From Glaciecola sp. KUL10 (GTDB lineage: Bacteria; Pseudomonadota; Gammaproteobacteria; Enterobacterales; Alteromonadaceae), in assembly GCF_003203515.1 (NCBI RefSeq), contig NZ_BGNG01000001.1, positions 124,001-188,000 of the forward strand: a stretch of DNA of 64,000 bases, in the 5' to 3' direction. Below the pieces are notes generated by a model. The model saw nothing but the letters and a program-made list of their open reading frames with translations. It was not told the origin of the DNA and did no database searches. This document shows positions 9,197 to 19,200 of this stretch, piece after piece; positions within the stretch are counted from its first letter, which is position 1; each line of letters begins with the position of its first letter. The translations under genes and the position numbers were made by a program.

Positions 9197-11275
9197 ATGA
9201 TAAACAAGCCTCGCGCATTCAAAAAGTCTTCTTTAGCGTTGACTGTCGCCACAGTATTAGTGGCTAGCGCTCAGACAGCAAAAGCAGCTAACTGGGATTT
9301 TGGCGATGTAAGTGTCACCTTAGATTCTAACTTTACTTTAGCTACCAGTATCAGAGTTGAAGATCGCGACTATAATTTGATCGGACACAGTAATCAGCCA
9401 GGTCTAGACTGGAACAATTATAATGCTGCAACGAACGTTATTTATCCATCTGCTGACGTATGGGCATTGACTGATGGCGCATATTCAAGCAATGGCGATT
9501 TAGGTAATCTTTCCTTCGATAGTGGCGAAGCGTTTTCTACACAATTTGTTGGCCTGCACGAGCTAGAGATTCAGTACGAAAACTTTGGTTTCTTTGCACG
9601 TGGTTTCTATTTTTATGACTTTGAGTTATCAGATGGAGACCGCGCTTGGTCTAATCCAATTACGGGCTTCGAAGTTGACCCATGCAGAGATTCAACTGCT
9701 TCTGATGAGCTGTGCAGTGACATTAGACTGTTAGACGCTTTTGTGTATGCTGATTTTTATGTGGGTGACATGCCTATTTCGGTTAGATTAGGTGATCAAG
9801 TAATAAGCTGGGGAGAGAGTACTTTTATTCAGCACGGTATCAATACAACAAACCCGGCTGACGTAACGCGCGCCAGAGCACCAGGGGCTGAATTAAAAGA
9901 AGTATTTATTCCAGTTGGAATGATATCTGCGAATATTGGCTTAACTGACACGGTCAGTTTATCTGCATATTATCAATATGAGTGGGAGCGTTCGTTGTTA
10001 CCTGTTGCCGGTAGTTATTTTGCCGCGAATGATTTTGCAGGTGAGGGCGGTTCATTTAATAACATTCAACTTGGATTTACTGGTAATCCTGATATTGATA
10101 TGGATACCTTGATTCCAGCACTAAACGTAATTGGTGGTCAAGTACGTGAAAACGCTACTAATCCAGCGGTATTGGGTCAGTTAAGTCAGGCTTATCTAGC
10201 GTACCCAACTAAAGTTGCAGTTCGCGCACGCAGTGACGCTGCTCATGATGATGCGGACGATCAAGGCCAATATGGTGTGCGTTTAACGTGGTTTGCAGAA
10301 GAACTCAATGAAACAGAGTTCGGTTTTTACCATATCAACTACCACAGTCAACGACCGTTAGTTGCTGGTGTAACCTCTGATTTTACAGCGGCAGGCATTC
10401 AAGCCGATTTAAACTTCTTGGCGCAAAACGAGATTACACGTGACAATATAACTGAGTTAGGAGCCTTTACAGAGTCGAGGTTCACTTATCCTGAAGATAT
10501 TAAACTATATGGTTTAAGCTTTAACACGAATGTAGGCGAAACGGCATTAGCTGGTGAATTTGCTTACCGCGTTGATGAGCCGCTTCAGATAGACGATGTT
10601 GAATTGTTATATACGGGTATGCCAGAACAACTTGGTGCAGCGGGTCTTCGCCCTGACTTAGTCGGTATTTCACAGCTAAACAATATCGGCCGAAACGTTG
10701 GGCCAGGTGAAACTGCAGAAGGTTTCCTTTTATCAGATACTTGGCAGATGCAGTTTACTGCTTCTCATGTGTTTGGTCCTTCATTAGGTACTGACAACTT
10801 AATATTTTTGGCAGAAGCGGGTTATGTGAAAATAGAAGATTTCCCAGACCCAGAAGTAATTCGTTTGAATGCGCCAGGTACCGCTAGAACGCCATCTTTA
10901 GAGCCTGTTCCAGGCACGAATAATAATCGAGAAGGACTTCACATCGGTTTATCCGATGGCCCGGAAACAAATCCGTTCTCAACTGATGATGCTTGGGGTT
11001 ACCGTTTGTTAGCAGTGGCTGATTATAATAACGTGTTTGCGGGCATAAACCTTAGAACAAGAGCAACTTTTGCTCATGATGTTGAGGGAACAACGCCTGA
11101 CCCACTTTTCTTATTTTTAGAAGATAGAAAATCGGCAAATGTTTCGTTCACTTTCGACTATCTGAGTAAATGGTCTGCCACTGCATCATACAGTGCATTT
11201 TGGGGCGGCATAGGCACTACTAATGCTCTATCAGATAGAGATTTCGTTTCTTTCAATATTAAATATGCAATTTAA
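9197..11275 (+). CDS. DUF1302 family outer-membrane protein
   Basis: 692 residues with a signal peptide (Ala-rich, ending QTAKAANWDFGD). The remainder is rich in Gly, aromatics and alternating polar/hydrophobic strands, and the protein ends FNIKYAI, all consistent with a beta-barrel or surface protein. DUF1302 genes recur next to DUF1329, Ycf48-like and RND-exporter genes in Pseudomonas and marine gammaproteobacteria, as here. The role is unproven; handling of hydrophobic compounds or envelope lipids is an inference from the company it keeps. Upstream lies a GGAG ribosome site and a 21-bp palindrome. Confidence 0.85.
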   Translation: MINKPRAFKKSSLALTVATVLVASAQTAKAANWDFGDVSVTLDSNFTLATSIRVEDRDYNLIGHSNQPGLDWNNYNAATNVIYPSADVWALTDGAYSSNGDLGNLSFDSGEAFSTQFVGLHELEIQYENFGFFARGFYFYDFELSDGDRAWSNPITGFEVDPCRDSTASDELCSDIRLLDAFVYADFYVGDMPISVRLGDQVISWGESTFIQHGINTTNPADVTRARAPGAELKEVFIPVGMISANIGLTDTVSLSAYYQYEWERSLLPVAGSYFAANDFAGEGGSFNNIQLGFTGNPDIDMDTLIPALNVIGGQVRENATNPAVLGQLSQAYLAYPTKVAVRARSDAAHDDADDQGQYGVRLTWFAEELNETEFGFYHINYHSQRPLVAGVTSDFTAAGIQADLNFLAQNEITRDNITELGAFTESRFTYPEDIKLYGLSFNTNVGETALAGEFAYRVDEPLQIDDVELLYTGMPEQLGAAGLRPDLVGISQLNNIGRNVGPGETAEGFLLSDTWQMQFTASHVFGPSLGTDNLIFLAEAGYVKIEDFPDPEVIRLNAPGTARTPSLEPVPGTNNNREGLHIGLSDGPETNPFSTDDAWGYRLLAVADYNNVFAGINLRTRATFAHDVEGTTPDPLFLFLEDRKSANVSFTFDYLSKWSATASYSAFWGGIGTTNALSDRDFVSFNIKYAI

Positions 11276-11285
11276 GGACGTCGTA

Positions 11286-12653
11286 ATGATAAAGAATTTA
11301 GGTTTAATAACCGCTGGGATTGCTCTCGCCTTGTCAAGCCAATTGGCAATGGCAAAGGTAAGTGCAGCTGATGCGGCTAAACTTGGTGCAGAGTTAACGC
11401 CCTTAGGTGCAGAAAAAGCTGGAAATGCTGATGGCAGTATACCTGCGTGGACTGGCGGGATTACGTCTGCGCCAGCAGGCTACACACCAGGTGGTTTCCA
11501 CATTGACCCATTCGCTGATGACAAGCCGCTTTTTGTGATTACAAAAGCCAATTATCAGGAATATGCTGCAAACTTAACTGACGGCCAAAAAGCGTTGTTT
11601 GAAGCATACCCTGATACCTTTACCATGCCCGTTTACCAAACTCGTCGAACAGCTTCAAATTCTCAAGAGGTTTATGATGCGACTAAAGCAAATGCTACGC
11701 GTGCTGAATTACTTGAGGGCGGGAATGGCTTGAAGGGTGCAGCAGTTGGTATCCCATTCCCAATTCCTTCTAATGGCTTAGAAGCAATATGGAACCATAT
11801 TCTGCGTTATCGTGGCGCTGCAGTTCAGCGTTTTGGTGGTCAAGCGGCGGTAACTGCCGGCGGTGATTTTAACGTTATAGGTTTCGATGAAACCTTAATG
11901 ATAAAATATGCCGAAAAAGGTGTGACACCTGAGTCACTGGTTGAAGACAATATTCTCTTCAAATTCAAGCAAAGTGTCACAAGTCCTGCTCGATTAGCGG
12001 GCACTGCATTATTGGTTCATGAAACGGTAGACCAAATAAAAGAGCCTCGTCAAGCGTGGACATATAATACGGGGCAACGTCGAGTTCGTCGGGCGCCCAA
12101 CATCGCATATGACGCACCAGGAACCGCGGCTGATGGTTTAAGAACTACTGATGATTTTGACATGTTCAATGGTTCTCCTAACCGCTACGACTGGACATTG
12201 AAAGGTAAACAAGAATTATACGTAGCCTATAATAGTTACAAGGTGCATAGCGACAAGGTTAGTTACGACGATATTCTTCAAGCTGGTCACGTTAATCCAG
12301 ACTTAACACGTTTTGAAAAGCATCGTGTTTGGGTAGTTGAAGCAAACCTTAAAGAAGAATTTAGACACGTTTACCAGAAGCGAGTGTTTTATATCGATGA
12401 AGATAGCTGGCAAGTGCAAGTTGCTGATATGTATGATGGACGTGGTGAGTTATATCGCGTGGCGATGGCACACGGTGTAAATTACTATGATGTTCCAACA
12501 CATTGGTCTACACTGGACGTTTATCATGATTTAAACTCTCGAAGATATCTGGCAATCGGCCTTGATAATGAAGAGAAGATGTACGACTTCACTATCACGC
12601 CAAACGATAGGGAGTTCACCCCGCAAGCATTAAGACGGGAAGGAAAGAGATAA
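11286..12653 (+). CDS. DUF1329 family exported protein (LolB/LolA-like fold suspected)
   Basis: 455 residues from the ATG at 11286, which has AAGGA upstream and gives a clean signal peptide (MIKNLGLITAGIALALSSQLAMA). In-frame codons upstream of this ATG would overlap the previous gene and spoil the signal. The mature part carries the DUF1329 pattern, with GAEKAGNADGSIPAWTGGI near the N-terminus and a C-terminal half including YRVAMAHG. The LolA/LolB-like fold is my inference from beta-strand pattern and lipid-related context. It lies 10 bp behind DUF1302 and ends in an intrinsic terminator. Confidence 0.85.
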   Translation: MIKNLGLITAGIALALSSQLAMAKVSAADAAKLGAELTPLGAEKAGNADGSIPAWTGGITSAPAGYTPGGFHIDPFADDKPLFVITKANYQEYAANLTDGQKALFEAYPDTFTMPVYQTRRTASNSQEVYDATKANATRAELLEGGNGLKGAAVGIPFPIPSNGLEAIWNHILRYRGAAVQRFGGQAAVTAGGDFNVIGFDETLMIKYAEKGVTPESLVEDNILFKFKQSVTSPARLAGTALLVHETVDQIKEPRQAWTYNTGQRRVRRAPNIAYDAPGTAADGLRTTDDFDMFNGSPNRYDWTLKGKQELYVAYNSYKVHSDKVSYDDILQAGHVNPDLTRFEKHRVWVVEANLKEEFRHVYQKRVFYIDEDSWQVQVADMYDGRGELYRVAMAHGVNYYDVPTHWSTLDVYHDLNSRRYLAIGLDNEEKMYDFTITPNDREFTPQALRREGKR

Positions 12654-12655
12654 AT

Positions 12656-12685
12656 AAAGGGTTGGCATTTGCCAACCTTTTTTTT
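12656..12685 (+). terminator. Intrinsic terminator after the DUF1329 gene
   Basis: Stem GGTTGGC / GCCAACC with an ATTT loop, extended by A-T pairs and followed by eight T residues. It sits between DUF1329 and the Ycf48-like gene, so it may only partly end transcription of the operon. Confidence 0.85.
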
Positions 12686-12704
12686 CAACTAGAGCTTTTT
12701 GAAT

Positions 12705-13763
12705 ATGTATCTAAAAAAAGTAAGTATGTTGGGTGTGTTAACCACCACTTTGCTAAGTTGTGGTGCAGCCTTATCAGCGCAAAAACAGAGTTTTCAAGCA
12801 CCTTTGGTTACTGAATCAATGTTACTCGATATAGCAGTCAATGACATGATTGTTATTGTAGGCGAACGCGGCCATATTTTAATTAAACAAAATGGTGACT
12901 TGGTTCAGCTAGACGTACCCACTAAAACTACCTTTACAGCCGTTTCGACGATTGGTAATAAAATATGGGCGGTTGGTCATGATGCAACAATTGTTGCATC
13001 AGTTGATGGGGGGAAGTCTTGGTCTATTCAGTTGCAAATGCCAGAGTTAGACCGTCCCTTTTTAGACGTCCTCTTTTTTGATGACCAACATGGGATAGCG
13101 CTTGGTGCCTACGGTTTGTTTTATAGAACAAGAGACGGTGGAACGACGTGGAATAAAGAACTACATGCGTCAGTGCTCCCACTAGCAGACATAGAGTATC
13201 TTGACACAATAAAAAGTGATCAAGCTTTTTATGAAGAAGAGCTATCGTTTATATTACCTCATTTCAACCGTGTTACGTACAAGAACGGAAAGCTTCTATT
13301 AGCGGGAGAGGCTGGTTTACTTGCCGTTAGCGATAATTTGGGGGAGTCATGGCAAAGACAGGATATAGATTACTACGGTTCGTTTTTTGACGTTTCTCAA
13401 TTTAAAGTGGATGAGATTACGTTAACGCTGGCAGCAGGATTGAGAGGAAACTTATTTGCCCGCAGAGATGTAGATTCTGATTGGTTTTCTGTGGAAACAT
13501 GTGTAACAACATCCTTAAATTCATTTGTTATAAATAACGAAAAGACGTTTGTTACGGGTAACAATGGCGTTTTATTCGCAGTGGATATAGAAAGCGTCTT
13601 TACTGACAAAACTTTACCGCTAGACGCTGATGGCTGCGCTCAGTCTGCAGCATTAACCATGATAGATAGTGGAGTAAATGATGCAATTCTGAATGCTGAT
13701 TATCAAAATGGGCAATTATTCGCTGTTACCGCATCTGGTATTAAATTTTTAAATGCAGAATAA
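12705..13763 (+). CDS. Exported Ycf48-like beta-propeller (BNR-type) protein
   Basis: 352 residues from ATG 12705; a TTG two codons earlier is the alternative. The N-terminus looks like a signal peptide, possibly a lipoprotein (LLSCGAALSA). The body contains repeated blades of the Ycf48/photosystem-assembly type: GKIWAVGHDATIVAS with DGGKSW, then FRTRDGGTTW-like YRTRDGGTTW, and NLGESWQ. In non-photosynthetic bacteria this family sits beside DUF1329 and RND genes, probably as an accessory to the exporter. It precedes the RND gene by 6 bp. Confidence 0.85.
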   Translation: MYLKKVSMLGVLTTTLLSCGAALSAQKQSFQAPLVTESMLLDIAVNDMIVIVGERGHILIKQNGDLVQLDVPTKTTFTAVSTIGNKIWAVGHDATIVASVDGGKSWSIQLQMPELDRPFLDVLFFDDQHGIALGAYGLFYRTRDGGTTWNKELHASVLPLADIEYLDTIKSDQAFYEEELSFILPHFNRVTYKNGKLLLAGEAGLLAVSDNLGESWQRQDIDYYGSFFDVSQFKVDEITLTLAAGLRGNLFARRDVDSDWFSVETCVTTSLNSFVINNEKTFVTGNNGVLFAVDIESVFTDKTLPLDADGCAQSAALTMIDSGVNDAILNADYQNGQLFAVTASGIKFLNAE

Positions 13764-13769
13764 AATTAT

Positions 13770-16094
13770 ATGAATCAATTTATAGAATCAGTGGAAAAAA
13801 CCGTTTTTAAACATCGCGCTATTGTGATTGGTTTCTTTACACTTGTTACCGTGTTTCTACTTTATAACGCGTCTCAATTAAAGCTGGACGCCGGTTTTAC
13901 AAAAAATATTCCTCTTAATCATGAGTATATGCAGACTTACATGCAACATCGGGAAAACTTCGGTGGCGCAAATAATGTGCTTGTTTCCGTTTGTGATGTT
14001 GATGGAGATATTTTTAATACAGAGTTTTTTGACACGCTAAAGAATGTTCACGACCAATTATTTTTCATAAATGGCGTTAACCGTTCACTAGTCATTTCGC
14101 TGTTTGCACCTTCTACTCGATTTACTGAAATAGTGGAGGGCGGTTTTTCTGGTGGTCCAGTTATTCCGGCAGATTTTAATTCTAAAAATCAATCCGCCTT
14201 AGATCTAGTTCGCAAGAACATCGACAAGGCTGGTATTGCGGGTCGGCAAGTTTCCAGCGATTTTAGTTGTGCAATGGTCACTGCTCAATTGTTAGATATA
14301 GATCCTGAAACCGGTGAGAAACTAGATACGCTAGCGCTTGCCTCTGAGTTAGAAGAGCAATTGCGAGGAAAATACGAAAACGAGAATACAAGTATTCATA
14401 TTATCGGTTTTTCTAAAATGATTGGTGATGTAGCTGAAGGCGCTAAAGACGTTTTACTTTTCTTTGCTATCGCGATTGCAATAACAGCTATTATGGTTTT
14501 CTTTTTCTCTCGTTCGATTATGCTGACCTTACTGCCATTGTTATGCTCAATTATTGCGGTAATTTGGCAACTCGGATTGCTAACATTATTTGGTTTTGGC
14601 TTAGATCCGATGTCTATCTTAGTGCCTTTCTTAGTTTTTGCGATCGGTGTAAGTCATGGCGTTCAAATGATCAATGCAGTTGGCAAACAAGCATCTGTTG
14701 GTGTGGATGTAAAGACTGCTTCGCAAAATGCATTTAAAACACTTCTGATTCCTGGCGGCATTGCATTGCTTTCCGACACGGTAGGGTTTATGACACTACT
14801 GGTAATCGATATTGGCATCATTAGGGAGCTAGCGATCACTGCAAGCATGGGAGTCGCTGTGATCATTCTGACAAATTTATTATTGCTTCCAGTTTTAATG
14901 TCATATGTGAAGCTTAGTCAAAAATATGTGGATTCATTTAAAAATGAAAGAGACAAAGGCAACAAAGTCTGGGAGAACGTTGCTAAATGTGCGAGTTCAA
15001 AGACTGCGATTGTTATTGTTGCACTCACGTCAATACTATTTGTGTTAGGTAGTATGCAAGCTAGTAAGATGAAAATTGGAGACTTACATGCTGGTGCTCC
15101 CGCACTTCATGAAAGCTCACGATACAATCAAGACACGTTCTTAATCACAGATAAGTTTGAAATAACTGTTGATTATATATCTGTTATCGTTGAAACATCT
15201 GCTGAGGCATGTACTGATTTTGACACTATGACTGCAATTGATGATTTTCAATGGAGAATGGAGAACATTCCAGGTGTTCAGTCAGCAATATCTCTTGCAT
15301 CTGTAGCTAAACAGGTCAATGCAGGATATAACGAAGGTAATCCTAAATGGCAAGTGCTTCCGCGTAATCAATCAACTATGGTACAAGCTGTTTCTCGTGT
15401 GCCTACGTCTAGTGGCCTTTTAAACGGCGACTGCTCAGTAATGCCTATCATTTTATTTATGCAAGACCATAAAGCTGAGACGATCGAAACAATAGTAGCA
15501 GCGGTCAAGCAAATTCGTGAAGAGTATCAAACAAGCACCTTAGACTTTAAACTCGCATCTGGGCCAGTAGGTGTAATGGCAGCGACTAATGAAGCGGTCA
15601 AAGCATCACAAGACCCGATGTTGTATTATGTCTTCGGTGCCGTTATAGCATTATGCTTAATTAGTTTTAGGTCTATCAGAGCGACGCTCTCTGTCGTTAT
15701 TCCACTATATGTTGTTTCAGTATTAGCCCAATCGCTTATGACAGTCTTACAAATTGGATTGACGGTCTCTACACTACCGGTGATTGCTTTAGGCGTCGGT
15801 ATTGGTGTCGACTACGGTATCTATATTTTATCGACAATGAATGAGCGCTTAAAAGCTGGCGATTCTGTTCAGGCTGCCTATCTTGCTGCGCTTAAAGAGC
15901 GTGGAAGTGCAGTATTGTTCACCGGTATAACACTAGCGATCGGCGTTAGTACTTGGGTATTTTCATCACTCAAGTTCCAAATGGACATGGGAATCTTATT
16001 GACGTTTATGTTTATCGTTAATATGCTAGGCGCGATTATTGTTTTACCTGCGATAGCGCGCTTGTTGTGGTTTAAGCGAAGCGAGAAAAACTAG
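13770..16094 (+). CDS. RND-superfamily exporter (MMPL-like)
   Basis: 774-residue inner-membrane protein with the duplicated RND/MMPL layout: one N-terminal helix, a periplasmic loop, a helix block with FGFGLDPMSILVPFLVFAIGVSHGVQ, then a second loop and helix block with PVIALGVGIGVDYGIYILS. The GVGIGVDYG motif is the proton-relay-type motif of the family. It belongs to the hydrophobe/lipid-exporter branch, not the metal or multidrug branch. It closes the four-gene DUF1302-DUF1329-Ycf48-RND group and is followed by a strong terminator. Cargo unknown. Confidence 0.88.
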   Translation: MNQFIESVEKTVFKHRAIVIGFFTLVTVFLLYNASQLKLDAGFTKNIPLNHEYMQTYMQHRENFGGANNVLVSVCDVDGDIFNTEFFDTLKNVHDQLFFINGVNRSLVISLFAPSTRFTEIVEGGFSGGPVIPADFNSKNQSALDLVRKNIDKAGIAGRQVSSDFSCAMVTAQLLDIDPETGEKLDTLALASELEEQLRGKYENENTSIHIIGFSKMIGDVAEGAKDVLLFFAIAIAITAIMVFFFSRSIMLTLLPLLCSIIAVIWQLGLLTLFGFGLDPMSILVPFLVFAIGVSHGVQMINAVGKQASVGVDVKTASQNAFKTLLIPGGIALLSDTVGFMTLLVIDIGIIRELAITASMGVAVIILTNLLLLPVLMSYVKLSQKYVDSFKNERDKGNKVWENVAKCASSKTAIVIVALTSILFVLGSMQASKMKIGDLHAGAPALHESSRYNQDTFLITDKFEITVDYISVIVETSAEACTDFDTMTAIDDFQWRMENIPGVQSAISLASVAKQVNAGYNEGNPKWQVLPRNQSTMVQAVSRVPTSSGLLNGDCSVMPIILFMQDHKAETIETIVAAVKQIREEYQTSTLDFKLASGPVGVMAATNEAVKASQDPMLYYVFGAVIALCLISFRSIRATLSVVIPLYVVSVLAQSLMTVLQIGLTVSTLPVIALGVGIGVDYGIYILSTMNERLKAGDSVQAAYLAALKERGSAVLFTGITLAIGVSTWVFSSLKFQMDMGILLTFMFIVNMLGAIIVLPAIARLLWFKRSEKN

Positions 16095-16122
16095 AAAAAA
16101 TAATTTTGATTAATTAATGCTT

Positions 16123-16146
16123 AAAAGGGCCGAAAGGCCCTTTTTT
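16123..16146 (+). terminator. Intrinsic terminator after the RND exporter
   Basis: Perfect 9-bp stem AAAAGGGCC / GGCCCTTTT with a GAAA tetraloop and a run of six T residues. Confidence 0.93.
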
Positions 16147-16289
16147 ATGCATAAAATAAACATGCTTATGCAATTTGTAAATTAGTCGTTAAATATCACT
16201 TTTAATCCTTCATTTATTTAGAGAAAATACCGATATAACAAGGAATAAGGTCTATCCTAAGACGTAACACACTGTAAAGAGAACACGAA

Positions 16290-19200
16290 ATGTCGGTCAC
16301 AAAGCATCAAGATTCAGTTTTACTCGGGCGTGTATTTTCATTAATTAAAGAAAAAGTGAGTAACCAAGAGGCGCCTCTTATCAAAGAGTTTGCGCGTCTT
16401 TTATTCAAAAATATGTCATTTGAAGATTTAGTCGGCAGAAGTGATAGCGATTTGTATGGAGCTACACTCAGTCTATGGCGGATCATGCAGACAAATGATG
16501 CAGAACAACCTGTGATTAAGGTGTTTAATCCAGAAATATCAAAGCATGGTTGGCAGTCTAGTCACACTATTATTGAAATTATCGTAAAAGACATGCCGTT
16601 TTTAGTCGATTCAGTCAGAATGGTGATTAACAGATTAGGCATATCCGCACACTTATTATTGCATAGTCCTATGCACCTCAAACGAGATAAGTCTAATAAA
16701 CTTTTGTCATTTGTGGATGCTGAATCAAAAGATAAAGAAACATCCTCTGAAACAGCCTTTTTGATTGAAATTGATAGGCAGTCTAAAGCAAGTGAAATAA
16801 AAACACTTAAAGACGAGTTGTTGTCAGTGGTTGAAGAAGTTTCTTTGACAGTTGCTGATTGGCAGCCCATGAGAGAAAAACTGGCCAGTATTACGAAAAG
16901 CTTCGAAAAATCAAAATCTAAGGCCCCAGCTTCTGTAAAATCCCAAGGCAAAACCTTTTTAAATTGGTTAAACGATCATAATTTCACGCTGATGGGTTAT
17001 CGCTATTATGAAGTTAAAGCGATTTCGGGTGACTATCGTTGGATCCCAGACAAAAAGAGTAGTATGGGGTTAATGAAAAACTCAATTAGCGATAGACAAC
17101 GCTTACTATCGACTTTGCCACCCAGTGCGCGTGACGAAGCATTGAGTTCAAATCCACTTATCTTGACGAAAACAAACAGTAGAGCACGCGTTCACCGCCC
17201 AGCTTATATGGATTATGTGGGGGTAAAAGAGTTTGATGAAAAAGGTACGCTTATCGGCGAGCATCGTTTCTTAGGGCTTTACTCAGCATCTTTCTACAAT
17301 AGTTCAGCTACTGATTTACCGATGTTAAGCGAAAAAATTGATCGCATGTGCAAAATTGCAGGTTTCGATAAAGGAACTCATGCTTATAAGGCATTTGTTA
17401 ACATTGTTGAGACCTATCCGCGCGATGAACTTTTACAGACATCAGACGAGGCACTAGCACAAATAATCCTTGGTATCTTTCAAATGCAAGAACGAGGGAT
17501 TTCCAGGTTATTCGTTAGAAAAGACGAATTTGGGCGTTTCTATTCGTGTCTCGTTTATGTTCCCCGAGAAATCTACAACACTCAACTTAGAAGAGATACT
17601 CAAGCGTTATTAAAGCAGGCATTTGAATCAGAGAAGCCTGTGGAATTTAATACTTATTTTTCTGAATCAGTTTACGCAAGAACGCATTACATCGTGCGCG
17701 TTAATAATAATAATTTGGAGTTCGATGTGAAAGAAATTGAAGATAACCTAATTGAACTTACGCGTTCTTGGAATGATAAATTAGCATCTAAAATTACCTC
17801 GGCGTATGGCGAGGCAAAAGGGAAAGCGATTCAGCAAAAATACGACCAAGCGTTTTCAAGAAGCTACAGCGAAGAAAACCTGCCGAGTGCGGCGTTGGTC
17901 GATATTGAAAGAATAGAAGAACTCAATGACGAAAAGTCCTTGGACATGCTTTTTTATCGTCCTCAAGAAGAAGCCGCTGACAGTGAAGTGGTTAAACTTA
18001 AGCTTTACCACAAAAATGTGCCTATTCATTTGTCGGATGTATTACCGATGCTCGAAAACTTTGGTTTACGCGTGATTGATGAAAGTCCATATAGAGTGAC
18101 AACGCAAGAAGGTGAAGTCAGCTGGGTGATGGATTTCACAATGCTTCACAAAAATGGCCAAAAATTCGAAATGGAAAAAGCACAAGCGCTTTTCCAAGAT
18201 GCCTTTTCGAAAGTGTGGAGTAAAGACTTAGAAGATGATGGTTTTAACCGTTTAATTCTCAGCGCTGGGATCACGGGTAGAAACGTGACTATCTTGCGCG
18301 CATATGCCAAGTACATGCGCCAAATTGGTTCTTCATTTAGTTTGGATTATATCGCTAGTACATTATCTAATTACCCTGACATTGCCGGTGATTTGGTTGA
18401 CTTATTCAGACTAACTTTCTGTCCCAGCATTAAAAGACAACCCAAAAAATTAGATAAACTCAAAGAAGAGCTCAATGAAAAACTAGACAGCGTTTCTAAT
18501 CTAGATGACGACAGAATAATCAGACGTTATCTTGAGTTATTAGAAGCAACCTTAAGAACAAACTTTTATCAAAAAGATGGCGAAGGAAACGACAAGTCTT
18601 ATATCTCGTTCAAATTGCTTCCCTCTGAAATATCAGACATGCCATTGCCTTTGCCAAAGTTTGAAATTTTTGTCTATTCGCCAAGAATTGAAGGTGTTCA
18701 CCTCCGTGGCGGAAAAGTGGCTCGTGGTGGTCTGCGTTGGTCAGACAGACAAGAGGACTTTAGAACTGAAATCTTAGGTTTAGTTAAAGCTCAACAAGTT
18801 AAGAACACTGTTATTGTTCCTGTTGGTGCAAAAGGTGGCTTTGTTTGTAAAGCCATGCCTGAAAACGCAAGTCGAGCTGATATTCAAAAAGAAGGGCAAG
18901 CTTGTTATAAAATATTTATCACGAGTTTATTAGACATTACTGACAACATTGTAGAAGGAGAAGTCGTCCCTCCTAAAGATGTATTAAGGCTTGATGAGGA
19001 TGACCCATATTTGGTTGTCGCAGCTGATAAAGGCACTGCTACATTTTCAGACATCGCAAATGGTATTTCAGACGAATTCAATTTCTGGTTAGGTGATGCG
19101 TTTGCATCAGGTGGAAGCGTTGGTTATGACCATAAGAAAATGGGGATTACCGCACGTGGCGCGTGGGAATCCGTTAAGCGTCACTTTAGAGAAATTGGAA

